From Sulfidibacterium sp046706345 (lineage in GTDB: Bacteria; Bacteroidota; Bacteroidia; Bacteroidales; F082): a DNA stretch of 22,281 nt. The notes under the pieces were generated by a model. It made no database searches. It saw only the letters and a list, made by a program, of their open reading frames with translations, and was not told the origin of the DNA. Below, one piece after another: positions 15,875 to 22,281 of this stretch. Position numbers and translations under genes: made by a program. The DNA is taken from contig JBJKPL010000209.1 in the NCBI GenBank assembly GCA_046706345.1, positions 1-22,281 on the forward strand. The letters run 5' to 3'. How positions within the stretch are numbered: the first letter of the stretch is position 1; every line of letters begins with the position of its first letter.

Positions 15875-16198
15875 CTACCAGCTCGGTTGCTGGAATTGAA
15901 TTTTATGAAAAATCTTCTTCACGACCACTTTGATGAATTTTGTTTCTTCAGGAGCCAAATTTACATCAAATTCACTGGTTTCGAGCTGATATCCTTCCGG
16001 GATTCCTCTTTTATAAATAATCACCTTCCAGTGCCCCGGTCTCAGGTCGGTAAAATGGAAGGTACCGTCCGGTTTGGTATAGGAACGGAACACCTCGCTG
16101 CCGTTGTTAACCTCCACGATCAGCGGTTTCAACTGTTTTTTGACCCCAACATAATCCTTGTTGTCCTGGTTTTGGCTTTTTGCACTTCCACTTTCCCC
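15875..16198 (-). CDS. Out-of-frame C-terminal continuation of the usher-like protein
   Basis: This frame opens after a TAA at 16199-16201 and ends at the TAG at 15875. The only start-like codon is a TTG at 16132 (would-be 85 residues). The protein contains half of a carboxypeptidase-regulatory-like domain: KPLIVEVNNGSEVFR, then TKPDGTFHFTDLRPGHWKV and a KFIKVVVKKI strand. The first strand, IKGKVEV, is at the end of the upstream ORF in the other frame. Adding one base to the A5 run (minus strand, 16177-16181) joins both into one protein of about 901 residues. This is therefore a frameshift, a homopolymer sequencing error or a programmed slip, not an independent gene. Confidence 0.8.
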   Translation of the reverse strand, partial: GESGSAKSQNQDNKDYVGVKKQLKPLIVEVNNGSEVFRSYTKPDGTFHFTDLRPGHWKVIIYKRGIPEGYQLETSEFDVNLAPEETKFIKVVVKKIFHKIQFQQPSW

Positions 16199-18579
16199 TT
16201 AATCTGGGCTGCACGGGTCATTTTCAACTCGAAATTCAATGTTGTTCCCGGGACGATCTCTATTTTGTAGGGCCCCGGACGAGCGGCAATGGCATCATAA
16301 CCGGCATTGGAAGCATCCACAAAAAGGTAATGCGTGCCCACGCGCACATTTTGGAAATCAAATTCTCCGTTCTTATCGGTATACATCACATTCCCTGCCA
16401 GGGTGACCCGCAGGCCCCTGATATTTTCCACACTGTCGTTGATGATCCTGCCATGAAGATTGCCCACATCTTTCCGTTTGGTGGTAGGGACATCCAAAAG
16501 GTGGGTAAATACCACACTGGCAGCCATCTGTTTTTTGCTGATCTGATTGCTCTGAAGGATATAATTCATGTTGGCACTCAGGGCATCCCGTTTGGTTACC
16601 GAATAGTTGATCGCAAGGCCCATCAGACTCCGGTTTTTATATAATTCCTGAACCGTAAAACTGTTCTGATATTGTAAGGTCATTCTGAATTTTTTCCCAA
16701 TTCCGGCATTCAGGGTCCCTCCGTAAAGATATCGCTTAAAATTCTTATTAATGAATTGTTGTCCGCCCAGGTAACTGACGAAAGTAGAAAAGTCGATATG
16801 GTTATTCACCCGGTATTCCAGCGTTAAATTGGAATTAAGTGTAGTCTTGGTAGCCAGCTCGCCATCCTGGGGTTTCAGATAATTGGTCGTTTTGCCCAAC
16901 GCGCTGTACATACTGACCTGGATTCGTTTAATGCGGGTCATTATGGAAAGCTGCCCCATGAAATCACTGTAATAAAACTGCTTGGGCGTACCCATGTCCT
17001 CCATGGTGGTTTTGTTGGCACTCAGGTTGATCATGGTATTGGTCGAAAAACTATAGCCCAGTGAAAAGATCATACTCTGGCTGTAGGGCGCATTGGAATA
17101 CATGGTATCCAACGCCATATTGCTGTGATTAAAGTTATAATTGGCCGAGAGGTTCAACTTTCTCAGCAGGGCGACACTGATACCCGAAGACACAAATTCA
17201 GTATTTTTCACGTAGCCCGTAAAATCGGGATCGGCGCGGGTATAATCAACAAACAGATTGAAGAACTTGGGGTGGAGCTTAAAATTGATGTTATAGGCTT
17301 TGCTCATTTTGCCTCCGGAACTTCCCGTGGCATATTCAAATTTGATGTTATTCCACTTAAACGGCTGGATCTTTCCGGAAACCGACAACAGCATATTGGA
17401 GCTGTCGGCCCGGTAGGTTTTATTCAGCACCCCCAGATCCAAACTAAATTTGTCGCCGGAAAAATAGCCGCCCCTGGCGGCGATCACCCGCTTGAGGTTT
17501 GGGTAAAAGCGAGGGAAATTGACAAATCCGCCCACCATGAGGTTTTTGAATTCATGCTCGTAATCCACACCGCGTCCCAACCGGTTCCCTTCCGTCAGCG
17601 GGGTTAAACTGAAACTGTTGTCCCCCGCGACCACACGGGATTTGGGCGACGAATATTTTACAGTGTACACATCGGTCTGCCCCAACACGGGATTTCCCTG
17701 CCGGTTGGGCCCGCGGAAATGAAAATAGATCCGCTTCTTTGTCCCCGGGGAAATCTGCCCCCCACCTTCGATGTTATACAAATAACCGTAATTCCGTGTC
17801 CCGTTGGGGTTGTTGGTAGCAAACATTCCCGAGATCCTCGCAGGAACCTTGTTGTACTTATCGAATTTCACCTTCTCTGAGGGGATGATCTTGAACGTAC
17901 AGCTGCTTAAAGTGTTGACCTTTTCAGCCCCCATTACCGCGGCCGATATTTTTACCGTTTGGGTTTGAATCGTCTGGATCTCCTTGGGGGTGGTGATAAA
18001 GATCCGGATTACCTGAGAGGCATCGGGAGGCATGGTAAGGTCGCGGGTTTCCGAAATTCGGTTGTTAACCACCGTGGTCTTCAGCGTTACCCGGACATTG
18101 GAGGAATTCTGCATCAGAAAACGCACACTCAACGTATCCCCGGCAAACACAAAAACCGGCGGATCCAACACCTTGCTCTGGATCTCATATTGCGGTTTGA
18201 TGTAAACCTGAACGACCGCCGTACCGATTTTTGCGTGGGTCGCATTATCATACGCTTCGATATAGATATTATAATCACCTACTTTCGCATTGTCCGGAGC
18301 ATAAAAACTAAAGATCTTTAGTTTTTTCGTAGAAGCGCTGACCTCCTCGGCAGAATAGTCCATAATTTGATTCCAACCATCAGGGGCCTTGATCTTCAGA
18401 TGAAATTCCTGATCAGACCGGGTATAGTTGCTTAACATGACCGCCACACAGAAGGTGGAACCAGGATTCAATTCAATCTCCTTATTATTTACCAACCGTA
18501 TTTCTAACGCATTATTTTGGGCAAAAACAACAATGGAAACGAATAGGCTCAATGTAACTATTGAAATCCTCTTCCACAT
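16129..18579 (-). CDS. Outer-membrane usher-like beta-barrel with C-terminal carboxypeptidase-regulatory-like domains (frameshifted)
   Basis: The 816-residue ORF has a signal peptide (MWKRISIVTLSLFVSIVVFA|QNN). Residues about 22-240 look like two Ig-like beta domains, with NEW3-like patterns such as PDGWNQIMDYSAEEVSASTK. Residues about 250-680 show short alternating amphipathic strands of an outer-membrane barrel, for example FFNLFVDYTRADPDF and LNLSANYNFNHSN. Residues about 710-785 form a carboxypeptidase-regulatory-like domain (VTLAGNVMYTDKNGEFDF). A second such domain starts at IKGKVEV and is cut by a frameshift. Position directly after a chaperone-like gene and near fibre-like subunits suggests an usher that assembles and exports them. 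It is not close enough to FimD or TcfC for me to assign a family by eye. Confidence 0.7.
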   Translation of the reverse strand: MWKRISIVTLSLFVSIVVFAQNNALEIRLVNNKEIELNPGSTFCVAVMLSNYTRSDQEFHLKIKAPDGWNQIMDYSAEEVSASTKKLKIFSFYAPDNAKVGDYNIYIEAYDNATHAKIGTAVVQVYIKPQYEIQSKVLDPPVFVFAGDTLSVRFLMQNSSNVRVTLKTTVVNNRISETRDLTMPPDASQVIRIFITTPKEIQTIQTQTVKISAAVMGAEKVNTLSSCTFKIIPSEKVKFDKYNKVPARISGMFATNNPNGTRNYGYLYNIEGGGQISPGTKKRIYFHFRGPNRQGNPVLGQTDVYTVKYSSPKSRVVAGDNSFSLTPLTEGNRLGRGVDYEHEFKNLMVGGFVNFPRFYPNLKRVIAARGGYFSGDKFSLDLGVLNKTYRADSSNMLLSVSGKIQPFKWNNIKFEYATGSSGGKMSKAYNINFKLHPKFFNLFVDYTRADPDFTGYVKNTEFVSSGISVALLRKLNLSANYNFNHSNMALDTMYSNAPYSQSMIFSLGYSFSTNTMINLSANKTTMEDMGTPKQFYYSDFMGQLSIMTRIKRIQVSMYSALGKTTNYLKPQDGELATKTTLNSNLTLEYRVNNHIDFSTFVSYLGGQQFINKNFKRYLYGGTLNAGIGKKFRMTLQYQNSFTVQELYKNRSLMGLAINYSVTKRDALSANMNYILQSNQISKKQMAASVVFTHLLDVPTTKRKDVGNLHGRIINDSVENIRGLRVTLAGNVMYTDKNGEFDFQNVRVGTHYLFVDASNAGYDAIAARPGPYKIEIVPGTTLNFELKMTRAAQIKGKVEVQKAKTRTTRIMLGSKNS

Positions 18580-18690
18580 CGACAGGTCTCTATTTTATTT
18601 ACATGGATCGGTTTAACTTTTGGCTAGGCGTTTTTTCAGAAATATGACTGTTCACAAGGGATTTCTGTTGATTCCGGTCTTTACGGGACG

Positions 18691-19482
18691 CTAGAAATAG
18701 AGGTTATAATTCAACCCGAACACATCCTGCCCTTCCCCCTGAGCCACAATGACCGACTGATAGGTCTGGCCTGATTTGATTCCCTTCAAGTCAAATCGAA
18801 ACCTTGTAGAACACGAAGGGAAGATCCCTTTTCGTGGTGCCGTCAGCTCTTTTACCAAATTTCCTTGATTATCAAATAATTTGATGGACACGTCCGGGGC
18901 AATATAGTGGTCTCCTTTATTTTCAAGGTCTACCGCCAGATACATCTGATCGCCTTCTTTGACCAGGGTAGGTTTCATGAACACCAGCTTTCCCTCTCCC
19001 TTATTCTTCATCTCCGTAACAATTTGAATGGCATACCGTATCACCGTGTTGATGGTCACCTGTCCTGACTGAGACGGTTCGATGGGGGACACGCCTTCTA
19101 CCATCAGAACACTCCAGTAAGTACCCTTCAAAGTGTCACTTTTGGGGATGGTCACCGTGTACTGAAGGTACATGGAAGAGTGTGCTTTCACCACCGCCGT
19201 TTTGGGGCTGAACTGGATCCAGTTGGCATTAGAACGCGGTTGCGAGACCGGCGTGTTGTAATAGGTATAATCCTTAAAATTATACATTAAATCGGTTTGA
19301 TAAACCTTGATTTCCTGATCGGTAGCGCCCGTATTTTGGATCTTGATCTCTCCTTTGTAAACTTCCCCTGCAACACCATTATGCACATGCCGTAAGCTTC
19401 CGACCACCTCAATGGAAGCTTTCGATGAGAAAGGCAACAAAAAAATCAAGAAACATGCCAGGAACAAATTTTTGAATTTCAT
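18691..19482 (-). CDS. Periplasmic pilus-chaperone-like protein (two Ig-like domains)
   Basis: The 263-residue protein has a signal peptide (MKFKNLFLACFLIFLLPFSSKA). The mature protein has the layout of PapD-type chaperones: an N-terminal Ig-like domain (about residues 24-150) with VYKGEIKIQNTGATDQEIKVY, NWIQFSPKTAVVKAHSS and the strand GTYWSVLMVEGV, and a second beta domain (about residues 155-263) with KLVFMKPTLVKEGDQMYLAVDLENKG. DUF916-type cell-surface Ig proteins share some of this pattern and remain an alternative. It lies 111 bp upstream of the usher-like gene on the same strand, a typical chaperone-usher order. Confidence 0.65.
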   Translation of the reverse strand: MKFKNLFLACFLIFLLPFSSKASIEVVGSLRHVHNGVAGEVYKGEIKIQNTGATDQEIKVYQTDLMYNFKDYTYYNTPVSQPRSNANWIQFSPKTAVVKAHSSMYLQYTVTIPKSDTLKGTYWSVLMVEGVSPIEPSQSGQVTINTVIRYAIQIVTEMKNKGEGKLVFMKPTLVKEGDQMYLAVDLENKGDHYIAPDVSIKLFDNQGNLVKELTAPRKGIFPSCSTRFRFDLKGIKSGQTYQSVIVAQGEGQDVFGLNYNLYF

Positions 19483-19801
19483 GCCGTCAAATTATTGATT
19501 CTGAAACACAATAATACAAAAAAAATATCAGATATTACGGCTCTTACAAGCGAATTTTTCACTGTCAAAACAAATTATTTTCAGAACAAAAAAACCATTT
19601 CCCGAACCGCATGAAACAACCTGATAAATGAAGTTGAGTTCTTGTATCAACCTGTCTCAGTGTTATTTCCACTGAGTTATAAATTGAACGGAGCCGATTT
19701 TTCCTTTCGCGATTGGGTTAACCCACTGATTTTTGAACAGAGGTTACTAACAATTTGAGCCGCGACTTTTTAACCTGAAACAAAAAATAACGTTATCCGG
19801 C
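19483..19801 (-). promoter_or_regulatory. Upstream region of the chaperone-usher-gldM operon, with two palindromes
   Basis: No gene is seen. It holds a perfect 12-bp palindrome TGGGTTAACCCA (19714-19725) and a hairpin CTCAGTG (19656-19662) / CACTGAG (19670-19676) with a 7-nt loop. Neither has a T-run, so they are more likely regulatory than terminating. TAATTTG lies about 8 bp upstream of the ATG at 19482 but does not fit the promoter spacing. I cannot place a confident promoter. The 21-bp repeats of the subunit genes are not found here. Confidence 0.4.
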
Positions 19802-19828
19802 AAAAAAAGAGGGGCCTCTCGGCCCCTC
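19802..19828 (-). terminator. Rho-independent terminator of the first subunit gene
   Basis: On the minus strand GAGGGGCC pairs with GGCCCCTC (19809-19816 / 19821-19828) around a 4-nt loop, followed by seven T (19802-19808). It separates the subunit gene from the chaperone operon. Confidence 0.92.
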
Positions 19829-19870
19829 AAGCAATTGACTTGTAAAAAGAATGGTTGGTTTAAATCTTTT

Positions 19871-20449
19871 TTAATTGGTCGCGGTAATCGTCAGGGTAAT
19901 CGTGGTGGAAAATCCCGTCGTCGCTGCAATGCTTGCATAATTGGTCCCGGTCTCTGCCAGCCAGGTCCAGTTCAGCACATAACCGTCGGTTTGTGCTGTC
20001 CCGGTATAACAAGTACCGATCCCGGTAAAAATATTCTGGGAGGAGGTCGATAAGGTAACCGGGTTGGCCGTGGCCGATCCAAAAGTGCCGGCACCGTCTC
20101 CGTTGGTAGGCACTACCCCTTGTACTTCAAGCGAAGTACCACCAGGAAGCTGGTCATAACTGGCCTGAATGGTTCTTGTAGAAGAAGAGGCCACCACCGA
20201 GGAAACCTGTGCAAAGGTCGTGGCGGTTCCTCCTGAGATCTTGGTCCCTGCCGTATTGGTGGTCAGCTTCAAAGTAACGGCTGCCACATTGGCCATGGAG
20301 TCCACTGCATTGATGAGGCTTACCTGAGGAATTTGCAGGGTTAACACCTGGGTTGATGAGTTTGTTTGCGATTGGGCAAACAAATGGGTGGACATCAGCA
20401 GAAAAAGGCCCGCCACCATCATTTTCGAAAGTAATTTTCGTGTTTTCAT
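19871..20449 (-). CDS. Secreted beta-rich protein, candidate fibre subunit 1
   Basis: The 192-residue protein has a signal peptide (MKTRKLLSKMMVAGLFLLMS then THLFAQ|SQ). The mature protein is low in charge and rich in Thr, Ser, Gly and Ala, as in pilins. Motifs shared with its two paralogs: LTLQIPQVSLINAVD at the N-terminus, A-x-V-S-S-(V/I)-V-A-S, the turn GDGAGTFG, FTGIGTCYTGT with a single Cys, and a C-terminal alternating strand TTITLTITATN. Such a terminal strand is where donor-strand subunits contact a chaperone, but that role is inferred. It is not a DUF4402 protein as far as I can judge, and no family name is assigned. Confidence 0.8.
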   Translation of the reverse strand: MKTRKLLSKMMVAGLFLLMSTHLFAQSQTNSSTQVLTLQIPQVSLINAVDSMANVAAVTLKLTTNTAGTKISGGTATTFAQVSSVVASSSTRTIQASYDQLPGGTSLEVQGVVPTNGDGAGTFGSATANPVTLSTSSQNIFTGIGTCYTGTAQTDGYVLNWTWLAETGTNYASIAATTGFSTTITLTITATN

Positions 20450-20492
20450 GATTTCAATTTTTTTAATTCAACTTGTTTCGTATTTTCTTGTA

Positions 20493-20524
20493 CAAAATTA
20501 GCGTTCATTCCAGGGGGATACAAT
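20493..20524 (-). promoter_or_regulatory. Promoter of subunit gene 1
   Basis: On the minus strand TAATTTTG (20500-20493) is a perfect TAnnTTTG, and ATTG (20524-20521) lies 20 nt upstream. The leader of about 40 nt contains CAAGTTGAATTAAAAA, which is conserved ahead of subunit gene 2. Confidence 0.8.
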
Positions 20525-20530
20525 AGGCAA

Positions 20531-20593
20531 CCTACTGAATTGAAGTTCATAAAGGCTGAAATCCCATTCCCAAACACTGACAATCGAAGTAAA
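20531..20593 (-). promoter_or_regulatory. Three 21-bp-spaced direct repeats upstream of subunit gene 1
   Basis: On the plus strand CTGAATT (20535), CTGAAAT (20556) and CTGACAA (20577) recur at exactly 21 bp, two helical turns. TTC or TTCC follows about 5 nt after the motif in the first two. The array starts 10 bp beyond the -33 element, as in subunit gene 2. It is a candidate activator or response-regulator site. Confidence 0.65.
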
Positions 20594-20733
20594 AAAAACC
20601 GATTGTAAATTGGAGGGCCATCCCCTGAACTTTCGTGCGCATGCTGCGCTCCCCACGTTGGATGTATTCATCCGAAAAACGGATCCTTCAAAGAACGCTT
20701 TACTGATCCAATGGTTAGGATCTGAGAGGCTTT

Positions 20734-20759
20734 AAAAACAGGGGAGCAAAGCTCCCCTG
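20734..20759 (-). terminator. Rho-independent terminator of the second subunit gene
   Basis: On the minus strand CAGGGGAGC (20759-20751) pairs with GCTCCCCTG (20747-20739) around a 3-nt loop, followed by five T (20738-20734). It separates subunit genes 2 and 1, so each is probably its own transcription unit. Confidence 0.92.
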
Positions 20760-20804
20760 ACGCCTAAACATTTTAATAACAAACAGTTGAATTAAAATAG
20801 TTTT

Positions 20805-21386
20805 TTAACTACCGGCGGATATGGTAAAGGTAACCGTTGCCGTGACGCCACCTGTGGCTACAATATTGGCATACGTACCTGAAGCACCGGCATTCCAAAG
20901 CCAGTCAAATTTATAACCGTCTTTGGCACTTGTACCCGTGTAGCAACTTCCGATTCCGGTGAATAAGGTCACCGCAGTAGTTCCTAAGGTCTGCTGACCG
21001 GAAGAGGTCCCGAATGTACCATCACCGTCACCTCCGGTAGCCGGAACTGTACCAGTTACCAGTAAACTTGTACCAGTGGGAACATTTTGAACGCTTGCCG
21101 TAATTGTTCTGCTTTTACCCGAGGCAACAATCGAAGAAACCTGTGCATAACTGGTGGCAGTACCCCCATTGATGGCAGCACCCGCCGTGGTGGTGGTCAG
21201 CTGTAAAGAAACGGCAGCGACATTTGCTGTGGTATCCACAGCTTTAATCAGTGCAATTTCCGGTATACCCATGGTCAACTCCTGAGTTGTGTTCGTGGGT
21301 CCTCCAGTTTGAGCAAACAGGTTTGAAGTTAGATGGAGAAGCACTCCAGCCATTGTGATTTTCGAGAGTAATTTTAGACTTTTCAT
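20805..21386 (-). CDS. Secreted beta-rich protein, candidate fibre subunit 2
   Basis: The 193-residue protein starts MKSLKLLSKITMAGVLLHLT and has a signal peptide ending SNLFAQ|TGG. It is a close paralog of subunit 1: LTMGIPEIALIKAVDTTANV, YAQVSSIVASGKSRTI, GDGDGTFGT, FTGIGSCYTGT and a C-terminal TVTFTISAGS. The frame is open to 21416, but the ATG at 21386 is chosen because it aligns with the start of subunit 1 and the same leader sequence (AAGTTGAATT) precedes both. It has its own promoter and terminator. Confidence 0.82.
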   Translation of the reverse strand: MKSLKLLSKITMAGVLLHLTSNLFAQTGGPTNTTQELTMGIPEIALIKAVDTTANVAAVSLQLTTTTAGAAINGGTATSYAQVSSIVASGKSRTITASVQNVPTGTSLLVTGTVPATGGDGDGTFGTSSGQQTLGTTAVTLFTGIGSCYTGTSAKDGYKFDWLWNAGASGTYANIVATGGVTATVTFTISAGS

Positions 21387-21442
21387 GATAATCAATTTTA
21401 ATGTTTTTAAATTCAACTTGGCGTTTTAAGCATTTTACTCCG

Positions 21443-21475
21443 CAAAGGTAGGGCAGCCATCCTATGCCGCACAAT
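21443..21475 (-). promoter_or_regulatory. Promoter of subunit gene 2
   Basis: On the minus strand TACCTTTG (21450-21443) is a perfect TAnnTTTG and ATTG (21475-21472) lies 21 nt upstream. CCTATTG around the -33 element is also present at the promoter of subunit gene 1. Confidence 0.8.
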
Positions 21476-21481
21476 AGGAAA

Positions 21482-21544
21482 CCTCCTGAAATGGGCTTCC
21501 CAAAGGCTGAAATGGAGTTCCAAAAAGCTGATTGCATCCCCCGG
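21482..21544 (-). promoter_or_regulatory. Three 21-bp-spaced direct repeats upstream of subunit gene 2
   Basis: On the plus strand CTGAAAT (21486), CTGAAAT (21507) and CTGATTG (21528) recur at exactly 21 bp. Units 1 and 2 also share TTCC 8-9 nt further on. Spacing to the -33 element (10 bp) equals that at subunit gene 1. Confidence 0.65.
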
Positions 21545-21555
21545 AGCCTCCCCTT

Positions 21556-21612
21556 TCACGGGTAAGAATTGCTGATCAATCGGGGATTTTCATCCCATTA
21601 TTTACCCGGTGA
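21556..21612. repeat. Nested inverted repeat between subunit genes 2 and 3
   Basis: An outer stem TCACGGGTAA (about 21556-21565) pairs with TTACCCGGTGA (21602-21612) with one bulged G. Inside is GGGAT (21583-21587) / ATCCC (21592-21596) with a TTTC loop. No T-run follows on the minus strand. The rest of the gap (21613-21760) shows nothing I can name, and no clear terminator for the third subunit gene. Confidence 0.5.
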
Positions 21613-21760
21613 AGGAAGTCATAAAAGCCCCGCATCCCCCGCCAGGAAAAGGAACCAGGAAATCCAGGTAAATAACTCAGTCTCTGCTTTTATTAAAGAG
21701 GAGGGGGATGTCCTTGCTTTCCAGCCAAAATATCAAAGAACCGTTGAATTCAAATTTTTA

Positions 21761-22281
21761 TCAGTTCCCGGCGGTAATCGTCAGGGTTACTGTGGTGGTG
21801 TATCCATTCACCGCTTTAATTAAATAATAGGTGGAATAGGTTTCGTAATTTAAAACCCAGTCGAGTTCATAGCCATCGCCGGCCGCAATGCCGGTATAAC
21901 AGCTTCCAATGCCCGTAAAAATATCCTGGGCAGCGGTGGTCAGGGTCACCTTACTGGTGGAAGTGCCAAACGTGCCCTCTCCGTTCCCGCTGGAGGGAAG
22001 GATCCCGGTGACTTTCAGATAGGTGCCATCGGGGATCTGATCATAGCTGGCCTGGATCTTATGCGTCTGGCCTGCCACAATGATGGAGGAAACCTGTATA
22101 TAAGTGGTTGCCAATCCACGCCTCAATATTTCGCCGGCGTTGACGGGTTCTCTCATGGCCAGGGCCACTGCGTTGGGGGTCCCGGTGGCATCCACCGCAT
22201 TGATCATCAAAACCTCCGGAACCACGATGGTGATGTTTTGCGTAAAATTATTGGTTTGCGACAACAAAGGACTTGCGATAA
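21761..22281 (-). CDS. Secreted beta-rich protein, candidate fibre subunit 3 (5' end beyond the window)
   Basis: At least 173 residues; the frame stays open to the right edge, and the TTG at 22267 is not the true start because the preceding residues (IASPLLSQ|TNN) look like the end of a signal peptide. It is the third paralog: ITIVVPEVLMINAVDATGT, TYIQVSSIIVAGQTHKI, the turn GNGEGTFGT, FTGIGSCYTGI and the C-terminal TVTLTITAGN. The central part carries REPVNAGEILRRGLATT where subunits 1 and 2 have a small-residue stretch, so it is the most diverged of the three. Confidence 0.8.
   Translation of the reverse strand, partial: IASPLLSQTNNFTQNITIVVPEVLMINAVDATGTPNAVALAMREPVNAGEILRRGLATTYIQVSSIIVAGQTHKIQASYDQIPDGTYLKVTGILPSSGNGEGTFGTSTSKVTLTTAAQDIFTGIGSCYTGIAAGDGYELDWVLNYETYSTYYLIKAVNGYTTTVTLTITAGN

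Noticed and set aside
19530..19545. AATATCAGATATT palindrome upstream of the chaperone gene followed by T8 on the minus strand, as a terminator
   Set aside because: The palindrome leaves only a one-base loop, so no stable hairpin can form.
19871..22281. Naming the three subunits as DUF4402 or as type V (FimA/Mfa1) pilins
   Set aside because: They lack the DUF4402 glycine pattern that I know and have no lipobox cysteine typical of type V pilins, so no family name is given.

Overview
This window looks like a chromosomal piece of a Bacteroidota organism. A large surface protein ends in a type IX secretion (T9SS) sorting domain. Two GldM-type proteins and a DUF6266 protein are present. Several promoters match the Bacteroidota pattern (TAnnTTTG at -7, TTG/TTTG about 20 nt upstream).

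Left part (1-5828, ordinary genes). The 3' part of a giant modular secreted protein (pre-peptidase-like repeats, carboxypeptidase-regulatory, DUF2135/YfaP-like and PKD pieces, choice-of-anchor J, T9SS tail) ends at a strong terminator. It is followed by a small DoxX-like membrane protein, a class I methyltransferase on the minus strand, and a DUF6266 protein.

Middle (6051-10916, CRISPR). A type I-B effector set is on the plus strand: cas8 (Cst1-like), cas7 (Cst2/DevR), cas5, then after a 220-bp gap cas6. A very short, decaying CRISPR array follows. There is no cas3, cas1, cas2 or cas4 in the window, so the locus can plausibly make a crRNA-guided complex but shows neither its nuclease nor its adaptation machinery. 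A second SAM methyltransferase follows.

Right part (11960-22281, all minus strand). This is the most unusual region. Read in transcription order it holds three tandem paralogous secreted beta-rich proteins (candidate fibre subunits), a periplasmic-chaperone-like two-domain protein, a large outer-membrane usher-like barrel with C-terminal carboxypeptidase-regulatory-like domains (frameshifted near its end), a small secreted protein that appears to be a divergent member of the subunit family, GldM, and a second GldM-like protein whose N-terminal membrane helix has lost the GldM signature. Two subunit genes each have their own promoter, and the same two genes each have their own terminator. Both promoters are preceded by three direct repeats at an exact 21-bp period, placed identically relative to the -33 element. 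I infer a chaperone/usher-like surface-fibre system combined with a T9SS/gliding-type GldM pair; I do not recognise it as a named system.
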